NCBI RefSeq assembly: GCF_019320115.1
Contig: NC_089584.1
Location: 75,268,791-75,332,790 of the forward strand
Length of the DNA: 64,000 bases
Origin: Miscanthus floridulus
Lineage: Eukaryota; Streptophyta; Magnoliopsida; Poales; Poaceae
Reading direction: 5' to 3'
A program made the translations under genes and the position numbers. A model generated the notes under the pieces. That model did no database searches, was not told where the DNA came from, and saw nothing but the letters and a program-made list of their open reading frames with translations. Below, piece by piece: positions 10,091-22,544 of this stretch. Each line of letters opens with the position of its first letter. The stretch's first letter is position 1.

Positions 10091-13000
10091 TGTAACACCC
10101 TAAAAATTGCCCCTTTTTAAATAGAGTTAAAATGATTTAAATTGAAATTTTTGTGCTCATGAAATATAGGAAAATAAAAATTTTCATTAATTTAAAATTC
10201 ATTATAAGGTAGCAACATGTTTGATGCATACATGCCATTGCATTTGATTTTATTGGTTGAGTGGTTCTAATTGAAAAGTCAAAAATGGTTAAAATGCTTT
10301 TGAAATGAAATTAAAAATGGCTTTGAAATAAAAAAAAGAAAATTTGAAAATAAGGGGACTTAAAAATGGAAAAGTTTATTTTTGGAAACTTACCAAAATT
10401 GCTCATTTATATTTGAGATGAAAAGTATATTGAGAACATATTTGAATTTGATTTGATTTTGGCTTAGGAATTGAAAACTAAAAATAGAAAAGGAATTAGA
10501 AAAATGAAAGAACTTAAAAAGTTACTTTTGGAAAACTTACCCAAAATAGGTTCATTTATGTTGGAATTAGAAAGTATATTTTAAATTATATTTATGCTTG
10601 ATTCGGTTCATATTTGTAATGGTTTTGAATTAAGAAAAGGAAAAGAATTCGGAAATAGAAAAGGATTTTAAAAAGAAGAAAACCTCTCCCTAATTTCTGG
10701 CCCAAAGGCCCACTGTTTTATTTTTCCGGCCCTTTCCTTCCTCCTCTTCGCCTAGCCCAGTTGCCCCTCACTTCCCCTCCTTCCCGTTTTCCCGGCCGCA
10801 GCCCGCTGCTCAGCGGCCCAGCTTGCGCCCTCCTCCTCCCTTCTTTTTTTTCTTTCTCTACCACACCAGCCCACTGCTCCGCGCCCGGTCCGCTTGGCCT
10901 GCCTCGCGACTTCCTCCGCACCGCCCTGCATGCGCGCGCGGCACAGCCCACCAACGTGGCCCGCTTCGGCCTTCAGCGCCCACCCGCCCGGGCTTCGCCC
11001 TTCTCCCTCACAGTCCCGTGGGCCCCGCCCATCAGCACCATCTCCTTCCCTTTCCTTTTCTTCCCCTGCTTCTTTCCTTCCTTCAGCACCGTCTCCCGAT
11101 GATGGCGCACGCCCTGAATGGAAAGCCACCGCGCGGCGCTCCTAAAAGGCAAGCACCCAATCCGCCCGAGCCCCCACTTCCCTTACTTTTATCGTAGCCC
11201 GCCCGCCTATAAAGCACCGACCACGACGCCCTCCTTCTCCCTTTCCCGTCTGCTCTAGCACTCGCCACCGCTGCCCCGTAGCCGCTGCTCCGGTGCCCAA
11301 TCTTTGACGCCGACGCGACCTGGAACTTCGCCGTGACCCTACTCTACCAAAGGTACCACCAAGTCCTCGATTTGGCCTTCGATTGCTTGGATTCTCCCTC
11401 ACCCGCGCATTCTCTCTCCTAGTTCACCACCACCGACGAACCGTGCCTCAGAGATCTTCCCGGACGCTGCGCTCCCCTCCTGATGACTCGTGGTGAGCTC
11501 CTGAACCCCCTTGGTCCTTTATCGCCGCATTTGGTGCCCTAGAACGGCGTAGCAGTGAGCTCCGGAACCGCCAACAAGGGTGCCACCAAGGGACCACCTT
11601 CCCGATGTGCTCTCCATCCTCGATAGGTAGCCCGTAGAGTTCGCGAATACCCGTAGATCATCACCGTGTATTTGGTTTCGGTAGGGGTGGCTAGAATCGC
11701 TAGAACCGCAGACACCGGCAAGCTTTTTCACCGCCGGCCATGGCGTCCCCGCCGTCGGGACTGTGTAGTCGCCGGAGGTGCCTTGTAGCCACCGTGGGAT
11801 CCCCCGATCACCAGCACCGTCAGATCTATTCTGGAGGGCCGAGATTGCGTACCCCTTTGGGGTTTATAATTGGTCCACCAGTTGGGCCATGGACCCGGTC
11901 CACCCCGCCACATCAACGCCTCCACCACACGCGTGGCACGCCGCACCAACCGGAGCGCGCCACGTGTTCGCCAGGTCAGCACCCGGGTCAACCCAGCAGT
12001 CAAAGCCGCATGTTTTGCAGTAAAGCCCCTCAGTTCCTTCCAATTAGAACCCGCAGTCCAAAACATGTTTACATATTTTGTTTTCTTCATTTGAAAGCGT
12101 ATTTTGTTTCGTTAAGGTCTAAACTACGTTTTCAACTAATTATAGAATTGCCACTGATTTTGTTTTAGCCATAACTTTTGCGTTTGAAGTCCGATTTGAC
12201 CCATTCGAATTGCGTTAGGACCGTATTTATGTTTTCCACGTGTTTATAGTACTGTTAGCCATGTTTTCAACACTTGAAATTCATGGGTAGATTTAATCTA
12301 TTATTTAACAATAGGAAAACTTGTTTAAATCATAATTTCTTTATTTTAACTCCGAAATAGTCCGTTCAAGTTGTGTTAGATTTGTAGCGACGAGATCTAC
12401 GCGTTAATAATAGTGTTTACTATATTGCTATTTCTGAAATAACATGAATTAAATCATATCTTGATTAATGATTATGCAACTGGGTTTTATACATAAAATA
12501 TGATTTGTTTTACTTTTGTTTTATAATTTAAATCTAAAATTGACCTAATTTAATCTATATTATTTATAAATATCTTTTATATATGAATTCATATAGTTAA
12601 CATAAATGAAGCCTATAGTTTATTTTCCACGTATAAAGCAAATCTCTCGATAGTTGTAACTTTTCAACCGTAGCTTCGATTAGCGTGCTTCTCGCGACTG
12701 TGTGTTCGTAGCGATGCGTAAAATCGTATTTCAATCTCTTTTACTTATTTTTCTATGATTGATGTACTGTTCTGATATAGATGCAATTGTATGCTATGCA
12801 TGTATGTGTATGGATGTTGTGTGGTGTTCTATGAATTACGTCCAGTCGGTGAGATACACGTGGTGATCCAAGAAGAAGAAGAAAGACATCGAAGAATAAA
12901 GCTTACCGAAGGATCGGTGTGTAAGGAAAGTATAGCATGGGATTATCCTTGTTACCTATTCACATTTAACCACTTAATTCATGTTGCATGTGTCTACCTT

Positions 13001-14143
13001 GTTTGCCAATAAGGATATCCTAGATATTTGATATCTTGTACCTTTTTACCTTTGGGATATTGCATTGGGTAGTTTTTGCTAGTGCTTAATCAAAACCATG
13101 ATCTTGTAACTTGACTAATGGTATATGCAATAAACATTAAAACAAGACTTTTTAGAAACTTGGAAACAGGGGGCTGGAGTGTTTAGCTACTTTCTAAATG
13201 CTTCAGATTCCTCTCCCTAAGGACTTATCTGTAAGCGATCATCCGGGACTTACAGTACAGCTATGAGGGCTATATGGCTCTAGCTTTAGCTCAGTATGAG
13301 GACCTTTTCTAGCTTGTTAGTGGTTACCTTTAAGGCGCACAAGGGTGTGTTTCCTTTTCTGCTAGGTTGTGTGTACCGTGCTGCGATGCCCATGCGTGCC
13401 ACTTCTAGAGATGGCCACATACGCCTAGCGGCCCTATCTTGTTAGACAAACCTTTGAAAGGCTTCATAGTGAACCATGCCGACCTTCCTTGGTAGTGGGT
13501 CAAGAGGTTGATCACCTCAGGCGAAAGGGTAAATCACGACTCACAGTGAAAGTGTACAAACTCTGCAGAGTATAAAACTATTATAACAGCCGTGCTCATG
13601 GACACGAGCGGCCTTGGACCCTTATGGAATAAAGATGATCACTAATGGATAATGGTACTAATGATCAACTGTTTATGCTATACATTATCATGTTTACCTG
13701 ATCATGTGTTTGTGGGAATGATAAATTCTTTGCTACTCAATTGCCTAAAAAGATGATCTATTAAAGCTAATTGCAGTAAACTAGTGTCACCTTTTTGAGC
13801 CTCATGAACCCCATGATATATTTGTTAAGTACAATATGTACTTACGCTTGCTTTACTTTTCTATACTTGGATAAAAATCCTGGATGGGTACCAGATTACT
13901 GGTTTGGAGGAGTTAGGCTTGTGGTCAACCAGTCAGTCGTCCCTGTGGATTTGGAGTCTTCACCTAAAGATCGGAGTCAACTTTCTATTGTCTTTACTCT
14001 GAGGTTATTTTCCTTTTACTAATACGTTATGTAATAAATATTGTCTCTTAATATTACCCTAATTTGTGGCTATATGTGAGATTTGACTTCCTGGGCTCAC
14101 ATATAGTGTGTATCTGGTTTTGTCTTTAAAACTGGGTGCTACA
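10091..14143 (+). repeat. E3 5' LTR (4,053 bp)
   Basis: It has three compositional zones: AT-rich (10091-10680), very GC- and CT-rich (10680-12000), and AT-rich again. The LTR contains no supported gene; long frames in the GC-rich zone occur on both strands and overlap. A TATA box sits in the middle of the LTR, so roughly 2.9 kb lies downstream of the likely start. Confidence 0.9.
11208..11214 (+). promoter_or_regulatory. E3 5' LTR TATA box
   Basis: TATAAAG within CGCCTATAAAGCACC, at the end of the GC-rich zone; conserved in the 3' LTR at 18177-18183. Confidence 0.65.
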
Positions 14144-14146
14144 AAG

Positions 14147-14158
14147 TGGTATCAGAGC
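14147..14158 (+). promoter_or_regulatory. E3 primer-binding site (tRNA-iMet)
   Basis: TGGTATCAGAGC, three bases inside the 5' LTR end, is the standard plant site complementary to the 3' end of initiator tRNA-Met. Confidence 0.9.
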
Positions 14159-14335
14159 AATGCTGACTGTAGGACACAAGCCTAGATAGAACTGGATGTT
14201 TTAGCATGCTTTTATCTTGCTTAGTTCTTGTTTTCTCTCCAACCTTGTTATTTGCTAAAAGTTATGCTCACTTCAGCCTCTGTCTGTTATGAAAACTTTG
14301 TCTCTATTCTCAATCCTCTATCTTTGTCTATATAG

Positions 14336-14527
14336 ATGGATCGTAATGAGGAGACCACCAGTATCAAAGGTCAGGAGGACCAAGCTACGTTGCCCTTGAC
14401 TGCATTCGACAAGGAGAAGCTTGTAGCTATGCAACAACAAGCACCAGAAGGAATGACTCAACCTAGGAGTTTTCAACAGTGCTTGCCACAGGGTCAAACC
14501 AACATACCAAAGGTACTAGTGAAGTGA
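14336..14527 (+). pseudogene. E3 short leader reading frame, possible gag remnant
   Basis: A 63-codon frame (MDRNEETTSIKGQEDQATLP start; Gln-rich) occupies the place where gag should begin. I recognise no capsid motif in it. It may be all that is left of gag upstream of the protease. Confidence 0.35.
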
Positions 14528-14683
14528 CAAGTAGCAGAAGCTTGGAAGAATATGAAGTCCAATGAAGATGTTGGAAGGACGGCACATGAATGACAGGATC
14601 AACCACAGCCAAAGCAAGAACAGAAGGTCCAGAAGAAATAGGAGCAAAGAAGTAAAGCAAAGAGAAACTACATCCAAGGAAGA

Positions 14684-15037
14684 TTGAATAATGTGGATAT
14701 GGCAACCACTCTTGGAGCTAAGGAGGTTGTGTATGGTTTCATTCCAGTAAACTCAGCTTCCGCCATAGTGCTGTTTGACCCCAGAGCTTCACATTCATTT
14801 ATCTCTAGTGCATATGTAAAGGAACATAAGATAACTATGCTTCCAATGAGGAAACCAATGATAGTTAAGTCCCCAAGAGGAGAAATGAAGGCGAACCACA
14901 AATGCCTAGGAGTTAGTCTTAACATCAAAGGAGTAAAATTTGAAGCAAACCTTATTGTATTAGAGTTAGTGGACATTGACGTCATTCTTGGAATGGGATG
15001 GATGTCAGCATGTAAAGGAGTGATCAAGTATGCCTAG
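14684..15037 (+). pseudogene. E3 aspartic protease (retropepsin) remnant
   Basis: The frame encodes LFDPRASHSFISSAYVKEH, where chromoviruses normally have a D-S-G-A active site, and ends with VDIDVILGMGWMSACKGVIK, the usual flap-to-C-terminal signature. The catalytic Asp remains, but the S-G that follow it have become P-R, so activity is unlikely. The enzyme would have cut the element polyprotein. Confidence 0.75.
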
Positions 15038-15439
15038 TGTTTAGTGCTTCTAACCACACCATCTAGAGAAAGAATTGAGTATGAAGGTATTTAGCCTGTA
15101 CCTGAGGATAATGTGGATAAGAAGAGAAAGGAGATCTCACCAGAGTTAGAATTGGGAAGCAATCAACATTCGAGTTCTATTACATCATCACATCTAGCTC
15201 CAATCCCTGGTTAGATAAACTCAGACTCTAAAGAATTAGAAGTTTCTCAAGCTAAGGTTACTCCACTCTTTCCACATGAGGTATGCATAGATGGGTGGAC
15301 AATCACCTACATGGAGATTCAACCCTGAAAGATCAAGCGAGCAAAAAAGCGGTCTAGTCAAACAAAGATGAACTTACAGAATCAGCAAGCTGACAATGCT
15401 CTAAGCAACAATTCTGTGGAGTATGACATCACAAGAGAT

Positions 15440-15500
15440 CCAGCTATGAGGAAGTGTTATCATTGCCAGTAGGAAGGACATTATGTTAAATATTGCCCAC
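15440..15500 (+). pseudogene. E3 gag-type CCHC zinc knuckle, downstream of protease
   Basis: The plus strand encodes KCYHCQ-stop-EGHYVKYCP, matching C-x2-C-x4-H-x4-C if the stop is read as one residue. It is preceded by a basic stretch (KRAKKRSS). Zinc knuckles bind element RNA and usually precede the protease; here the order is reversed. Surrounding frames are broken. Confidence 0.6.
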
Positions 15501-16289
15501 AGAAGAATCAACAATTACACCAAGGAAGTAGCCAGAGTCAGATCACTACTGGACTATCACCAGAAAGTGTTAGTGATAACCAACCTGAAAGAAGTAATTG
15601 GTGAGAGTGGTGAATGAAGAGTTATGCTAGACTACCCAAGATCCTTAGTTAAGGATAGGAGTTGTGCACCTTATGTAATAAAAATGATAGTATCGCAAGT
15701 TGAGTCCATGATTAAGTTGTGCATCTTTAAGTGTTTTGTTGAATTGTCATTATGCTTATGATTGTTTTGCATCTTTGTAATGATTGCAATGATCTTGTTG
15801 GGTGTACCCACAATTTCATTTAGTTTATAGGCCTAAGGTATAAGGATTAATGAAATAAATAGTTGGATTATCATTTTCTTCAGTTTTTCCTATCCTATCT
15901 TCGGAGCTGCCTGTCTTTATCGGTTCATATCTCTGATTTTGGACGATCAAAAGTCATGAGGAATTTCTAGACAACAGTAGACTTCAATCACAAGATGATG
16001 CAAGCTATGCTTTGGTATCCCCTACTTTACCTTATCTTAAGGGGGGTAGCCAAGTTGAAGAATTTGCAATATGAAGTATCATACGTTCGAGTTTGCACAG
16101 CGGAATCGTGGTGGTACTCAAGGATGTAAGAGAGAACTCAGAGTATTAAATAATGAGGTTTGGTTAGAGGGAAGATTATCCAAGACCAGCAAGATGTTGA
16201 TAAAGCTACCGGAGAAGTTTTTAAGTTAGTTTGGATCAAGAAACCTCAAGCAAGTGTTTGAAGAAATCCAAGAAGAGGTTGACATAAAA

Positions 16290-16650
16290 CCTAAGTATTA
16301 GCTTTGTTAGATCAGGACAAGAACTTTGTATCTACAATAATGCATCTTGTGAAGGTCTGGGATGTGTCCTTATACGAGAAGAAAAGTAGTGCTTGTTCAT
16401 TAAGTCAACTAAGGAAGCTTGAGTTGAACTACCTAACAGGTTATCTAGAGTTATCCATTATGGAGCATGGAAGTACCATCTTCTTGAAAGTAAGAGTGAC
16501 ATCTAGGAGGATCACAAGAGTATATAGGACATCTTCACCAACTTAGTCTTGAGCTTGTGATAACCTCGTTGGAATGAGATTGATTGTGACTCGGAAAAGT
16601 GCTATCACTTCGAGAAGCGAAGTCATGTCCGATGCCCTTAGCAACGGAGA
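16290..16650 (+). pseudogene. E3 degenerate RNase H
   Basis: Pieces in changing frames recall the chromovirus RNase H: EGLGCVL, then QLRKLELNYLTGYLEL (consensus QLRKHELNYPTHDLEL), and a C-terminal MSDALSN where ADALSR is expected. RT upstream and integrase downstream are not visible; the rest of the interior (15600-16290 and 16650-17040) is non-coding. Confidence 0.55.
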
Positions 16651-17042
16651 ACTATGCTAAGAAGGTTTGGGTGACACTAAGGATTAAGAGTTGTATTCCC
16701 AGTTCGAGCAACTTCACCAGGATCATTAATGTTTGTAAGATGGGTGGTAGATTCTCTTTAGGACCAAGAAGATAAGGAAGCCTTGCTGAAAGGTGAACAT
16801 ATGAGGAAAGAGAATTATGGCCTAGTGATTAGGGTTACCTGAGAGTGGTTCAAGGTACCTATCAAAATTTTGGAATTAGTTAGGCAAATTACTTGGAGTA
16901 AGGGCAACAGGTATGCAAAGTAATGTGGATCTTTATCAACGCAAGACGATGGAACTACACGAGGAAGTAAAGAAGAAGCCAAGGACGAAGTATTCCCATC
17001 TCTTAGTCGATGTCTTCCAAATCTCAAGGATGAGATTCATCT

Positions 17043-17057
17043 TAAGAGGGGTAGAAT
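17043..17057 (+). promoter_or_regulatory. E3 polypurine tract
   Basis: TAAGAGGGGTAGAAT lies directly before the 3' LTR and would prime plus-strand DNA synthesis. Confidence 0.8.
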
Positions 17058-20000
17058 TGTAACACCCTAAAAATTGCCCCTTTTTAAATAGAGTTAAAAT
17101 GATTTAAATTGAATTTTTTGTGCTCATGAAATATAGGAAAACAAAAATTTCCATTAATTTAAAATTCATTATAAGGTAGCAACATGTTTGATGCATACAT
17201 GCCATTGCAATTGATTTTATTGGTTGAGTGGTTTTAATTGAAAAGTAAAAAATGGTTAAATTGCTTTTGAAATGAAATTAAAAATGGCTTTGAAATAAAA
17301 GAAAAGAAAATTTGAAAATAAGAGGATTTAAAAAATGGAAAAGTTTATTTTTGGAAACTTACCAAAATTGCTCATTTATATTTGAGATGAAAAGTATATT
17401 GAGAACATATTTGAATTTGATTTGATTTTGGCTTAGGATTTGAAAACTAAAAATAGAAAAGGAATTAGAAAAATGAAAGAACTTAAAAAGTTACTTTTGG
17501 AAAACTTACCCAAAATTGGTTCATTTATGTTGGAATTAGAAAGTATATTTTAAATTATATTTATGCTTGATTCGGTTCATATTTGAAATGGTTTTGAATT
17601 AAGAAAAGGAAAAGAATTCGGAAATAGAAAAGTATTTTAAAAAGAAGAAAACCTCTCTCTCATTTCTGGCCTGAAGGCCCACTGTTTTCTTTTTCCAGCC
17701 CTTTCCTTCCTCCTCTTCGCCTGGCCCAGCTGCCCCTCACTTCCCCTCCTTCCCGTTTTCCCGGTCGTGGCCCGCTGCTCAGCAGCCCAGCTTGCGCCCT
17801 CCTCCTCCCTTCTTTTTTTTCTTTCTCTCCCGCACCAGCCCACTGCTCCACGCCCCGTCCGCTTGGCCTGCCTCGTGACTTCCTCCGCATCGCCCTGCAT
17901 GTGCGCGCGGCGCAGCCCACCAACATGGCCCGCTTCGGCCTTCAGCGCCCGCCCTCACGTGCTTCGCCCTTCTCCCTCACTGTCTTGCGGGCCCCGCCCA
18001 TCAACACTGTCTCCTTCCCTTTCCTTTTCTTCCCCTGCTTCTTCCCTTCCTTCAGCACCGTCTCCCGATGATGGCGCACGCCCCGAATGGAAAGCCACCG
18101 TGCGGCACTCCTAAAAGGCAAGCACCCAATCCGCCCGAGCCCCCACTTCCCTTCCTTTTACCATAGCCCGCCCGCCTATAAAGCACCGACCACGATGCCC
18201 TCCTTCTCCCTTTCCTGTCCACTCTAGCACTCGCCACCGCCGCCCCGTAGCCGCTGCTCCGGTGCCCAATCTTTGACGCCGATGCGACCTAGAACTTTGC
18301 CATGACCCTACTCTACCGAAGGTACCACCAAGTCCTCGATTTGGCCTTTGATTGCTCGGATTCTCCCTCACCCGTGCATTCTCTCTCCCCAGTTCACCGC
18401 CGCTGACGAACCGTGCCTTGAAGATCTTCCTGGATGCTGCGCTCCCCTCCTGACGACTCGTGGTGAGCTCCTGAACCCCCTCGGTCCTTTATCGCCACAT
18501 TTGGTGCCCTAGAACGGCGTAGCAACGAGCTCCCGAACCGCCAACAATGGCGCCACCATGGGACCACCTTCCCGACGTGCTCTCCATCCCTGATAGGTAG
18601 CCCGTAGAGTTCGCGAATACCCGTAGATCATCACCGTGTATTTGGTTTCGGTAGGGGTGGCCAGAATCGCTGGAACCGCGGACACCAGCAAGCTTTTTCG
18701 CCGCCGGCCATGGCACCCCTGCCGTCGGGACTATGCAGTCGCCAGAGGTGCCCTGTAGCCACCGTGGGATCCCTCGATCACTAGCACCGTCGGATCTGTT
18801 CTGGAGGGCCGAGATTGCGTACCCCTTCAGGGTTTATAATCGATCCACCAGTTGGGCCATGGACCCGGTCCACCCTGCCACATCAACGCGTCCACCACAC
18901 GCGTGGCACGCCGCACCAACCGGAGCGTGCCACGTGTTCGCCTAGTCAGCACCCAGTTCAACCCAGCAGTCAAAGCCGCACGTTTTGCAGTAAAGCCCCT
19001 TGGTTCCTTCCAATTAGAACCCGCAGTCCAAAACATGTTTACAGATTTTGTTTTCTTCATTTGAAAGCATATTTTGTTTCGTTAAGGTCTAAACTACGTT
19101 TTCAACTAATTACAGAATTGCCACTGATTTTGTTTTAGCCATAACTTTTGCGTTTGAAGTCCGATTTGACCCATTCGAATTGCGTTAGGACCGTATTTAT
19201 GTTTTCCACATATTTATAGTACTATTAGACATGTTTTCAACACTTGAAATTCATGGGTAGATTTAATCTATTATTTAACTATAGGAAAACTTGTTTAAAT
19301 CATAATTTCTTTATTTTAACTCCGAAATAGTCTGTTCAAGTTGCGTTAGATTCGTAGCGACGAGATCTACGCGTTAATAATAGTGTTTACTATATTGTTA
19401 TTTCTGAAATAACATGAATTAAATCATATCTTGATTAATGATTATGCAACTAGGTTTTATACATAAAATATGATTTGTTTTACTTTTGTTTTATAATTTA
19501 AATCTAAAATTGACCTAATTTAATATATATTATTTATAAATATCTTTTATATATGAATTCATATAGTTAACATAAATGAAGCCTATAGTTTATTTTCCAC
19601 GTATAAAGCAAATCTCTCGGTAGTTGTAACTTTTCAACCGTAGTTTCGATTAGCACGCTCCTCGCGACTGTGTGTTCGTAGCGATGCGTAGAATCGTATT
19701 TCAATCTCTTTTACTTATTTTTCTATGATTGGTGTACTATTCTGATATAGATGCAATTGTATGCTATGCATGTATGTGTATGGATGTTGTGTGGTGTTCT
19801 ACGAATTACGTCCAGTCGGTGAGATACACGTGGTGATCCAAGAAGAAGAAGAAAGACATCGAAGAATAAAGCTTACCGAAGGATCGGTGTGTAAGGAAAG
19901 TATAGCATGGGATTATCCTTGTTACCTATTCACATTTAACCACTTAATTCATATTGCATGTGTCTACCTTGTTTGCCAATAAGGATATCCTAGATATTTG

Positions 20001-21114
20001 ATATCTTGTACCTTGTTACCTTTGGGATATTGCATTGGGTAGTTTTTGCTAGTGCTTATTCAAAACCATGATCTTGTAACTTGACTAATGGTATATGCAA
20101 TAAACATTAAAACATGACTTTTTAGCAACATGAAAACAGGGGGTTGGAGTGTTTAGCTACTTTCTAAATGCTTTAGATTCATCTCCCTAAGGACTTATCT
20201 GTAAGCGATCATCCGGGACTTACAGTACAGCTGTGAGGGCTATATGGCTCTGGCTTTAGCTCAGTATGAGGACCTTTTCTAGCATGTTAGTGGTTACCTA
20301 TAAGGCGCACGAGGGTATGTTTCTTTTTCTGCTAGGTTGTGTGTATCATGCTGTGATGCCCACGTGTGCCACTTCTAGAGATGGGCCACATACGCCTAGC
20401 GGCCCTAACTTGTTAGATGAACCTTTGAAAGGCTTCATAGTGAACCCTGTCGACCTTCCTTGGTAGTGGGTCAAGAGGCTAATCACCTCAGGCGAAAGGG
20501 TAAATCATGACTCACAGTGAAAGTGTACAAACTCTGCAGAGTATAAAACTGTTATAACAGCTGTGCTCACGGACACGAGCGGCCTTGGACCCTTATGGAA
20601 TAGAGATGATCACTAATGGATAATGGTACTAATGATCAACTGTTTATGCTATACATTATCATGTTTACCTGATCATGTGTTTGTGGGAATGATAAATTCT
20701 TTGCTACTCAATTGCCTAAAAAGATGATCTATTAAAGCTAATCACAGTAAACTAGTGTCACCTTTTTGAGCCTCATGAACCCCATGATATAATTGTTAAG
20801 TACGGCATGTACTTATGCTTGCTTTACTTTTCTATACTTGTATAAAAATCTCGGATGGGTACCAGATTGCTGGTTTGGAGGAGTTAGGCTTGTGGTCAAC
20901 CAGTAAGTCGTCCCTGTGGATTTGGAGTCTTCGCCTGAAGATCGGAGTCAACTTTCCGCTGTCTTTACTCTGAGGTTATTTTCCTTTTACTAATACGTTA
21001 TGTAATAAGTATTGTCTCTTGATATTACCCTAATTTATGGCTATATGTGAGATTTGACTTCCTGGGCTCACATATAGTGTGTATCTAGTTTTGTCTTTAA
21101 AATCGGGTGCTACA
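17058..21114 (+). repeat. E3 3' LTR (4,057 bp)
   Basis: A full-length partner of 10091-14143 with the same start, end, composition zones and TATA box (18177-18183). Differences are scattered single-base changes, many of them C/T or G/A, plus small indels. The mutual divergence dates the insertion once a reliable alignment is made. Confidence 0.9.
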
Positions 21115-21119
21115 TAAGC
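21115..21119. repeat. E3 right target-site copy
   Basis: TAAGC follows the LTR end; compare TAAGT on the left. Confidence 0.7.
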
Positions 21120-21180
21120 TTAAAGATATCTTTTTTGTCCCTTGAAGAGCGCAGTCTATTAATCCGTTTGTCCTCTACAG

Positions 21181-22075
21181 AATGTGATAAAGGTGTCCGA
21201 GCAGCGCCGGCGGCAACTAGAGGAGATGACTCTAGGACTAGAGTAGAATAAAAGTTTGCAAACATCGGTGAAGGACCTCTAGGCGCGCCTGCTCTAAGAG
21301 TGCCACCGTAGGGAGGACCTAGAGGTGAAGGTTCTGGCATTGGAGAAGGAGCATCAGCAAATGGAGGCTGAGGGCCAGTCGATGGCTAGCGCTGATTGGG
21401 AAAAAGGTTTAGCTCAAAATTTTGCTCTACTATTATTCAGTGCTGTGATATGTCTGTCTATTGTGCGTAGCATTGGAGATGGAGTTTGGCCTGTCCTAGG
21501 AAGCCATCAGCCAACTTTTGGAGGCAAAGGAGAAAGCGGAGGAGAGGGCTAAGAAGGCCATTGAAGACCTTTGCCGTGAGTGCTTTTTCATATAGTTTTA
21601 ACTTGGGCGGCCTTAGGCATGCGTTTAACATATAGCTATGTCGTTTGCAGAGTATCGACATTAGTCTCAAGCGCAATTCCAAGTGCTCGTGGAGCAGGTA
21701 AAGACTCAAGATGATAAGCTGGAGACGATGATCATGGGGATCCAACCCATGCTGGACTACATCTGTCTGAAGCAGCCTGATGGAGGATGACTGCCCAGCA
21801 ATGGGCCGCACCGATCGGTCGTGGATCATTGCTGGACGGCATGGACGGACTTCAAGGAGTTCACGCGCAGCGCAACCCATGGAGCCATTGTCCATGCACT
21901 CACACAGCTAAAGTCTCATTACCCTTTGGTGGATCTTAAGTGGATGGCAACTAGATATGCGTAGGGCACGAACACGGATGAGATCACCAAGCTGGAGGAC
22001 GACACAGAGGAGCTAGCAAAGTGGTTGGCCAAAAATGTTGAGCTATTTGGTGAGTGGGAGAGCAGTGCTCGGTAG
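21181..22075 (+). pseudogene. E2 opposite-strand gene, C-terminal coiled-coil exons
   Basis: Three exons resume the gene after E3. The first (21181-21406) follows CTCTACAG and encodes EQRRRQLEEMTLGLE and LEVKVLALEKEHQQMEAEG. The second (21471-21575) encodes EAISQLLEAKEKAEERAKKA and ends TGCC|GTGAGT. The third (21651-22075) follows TTTGCAG and encodes FQVLVEQVKTQDDKLETM, HGAIVHALTQLKSHYPLVDL and a stop after EWESSAR. The heptad-like Leu/Glu/Lys/Ala pattern predicts coiled coil. Phases match E6: the last exon joins after one base of a codon. Five or six in-frame stops show decay. Confidence 0.65.
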
Positions 22076-22544
22076 AGTTTTTAGAAAAAAAACTCCTATT
22101 GAATATGTGGTGATGTTTGTTGAACACTTGCAGTTATGATATGTTTGTGTTTATATTTGATATAAATCATCCGAACAGAAGTGTATAGCTGAGTCCCCAG
22201 CCTTAGCTAGCCTGTTATCCATAATGCGTGGCATAGGGACCATGTGCGTGTGGGAAGAAATAGGGCGTCACTAAGGAACCGCTGTTGACCACCCATGATG
22301 CAGAGGGCGGACGCTCAAGCACATGCAGGGAGAGATCAAAGACAGGGTCGTCTCTGGAGGTGACCGAGCATCAACGTGTTTGTTCGCGTATTTGCATGGA
22401 ACATAGGTGGCGTATCATCTTTAAGACATTGAGCACAGAATTAGAAGCACTTGGCATGGAGAGAACAATATGGAGAGACAGCAGTGTAAAAAACTTTATT
22501 GAATACTCAAATATTAAAGGTACATATCTTTTGGAGTGAATGCT
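22076..22544. other. E2 spacer between opposite-strand gene and pol end
   Basis: About 470 bp separate the two convergent coding regions. No motif, reading frame or repeat that I can support is present; transcripts of both strands would end or overlap here. Confidence 0.5.

Larger units (their letters stand above)
10091..21114 (+). mobile_element. E3: chromovirus-like LTR element with 4.05-kb LTRs, degenerate interior
   Basis: Two near-identical LTRs (10091-14143 and 17058-21114) both start TGTAACACCC and end GGTGCTACA. They flank a 2.9-kb interior with tRNA-iMet PBS, remnants of protease, a zinc knuckle and RNase H, and a polypurine tract. The LTRs differ at about 3% of sites over the first 220 bp that I compared by eye. 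LTR size, PBS and the protease style (LGMGW) suggest the Tekay/Del branch of chromoviruses. No usable RT or integrase is present, so it depended on a partner for movement. Confidence 0.85.

Noticed and set aside
10718..11402. Overlapping long frames on both strands in the E3 LTR (repeated at 17637-18371)
   Set aside because: GC- and CT-rich DNA opens frames by chance; all strands and frames are similarly open, and there is no recognisable domain.
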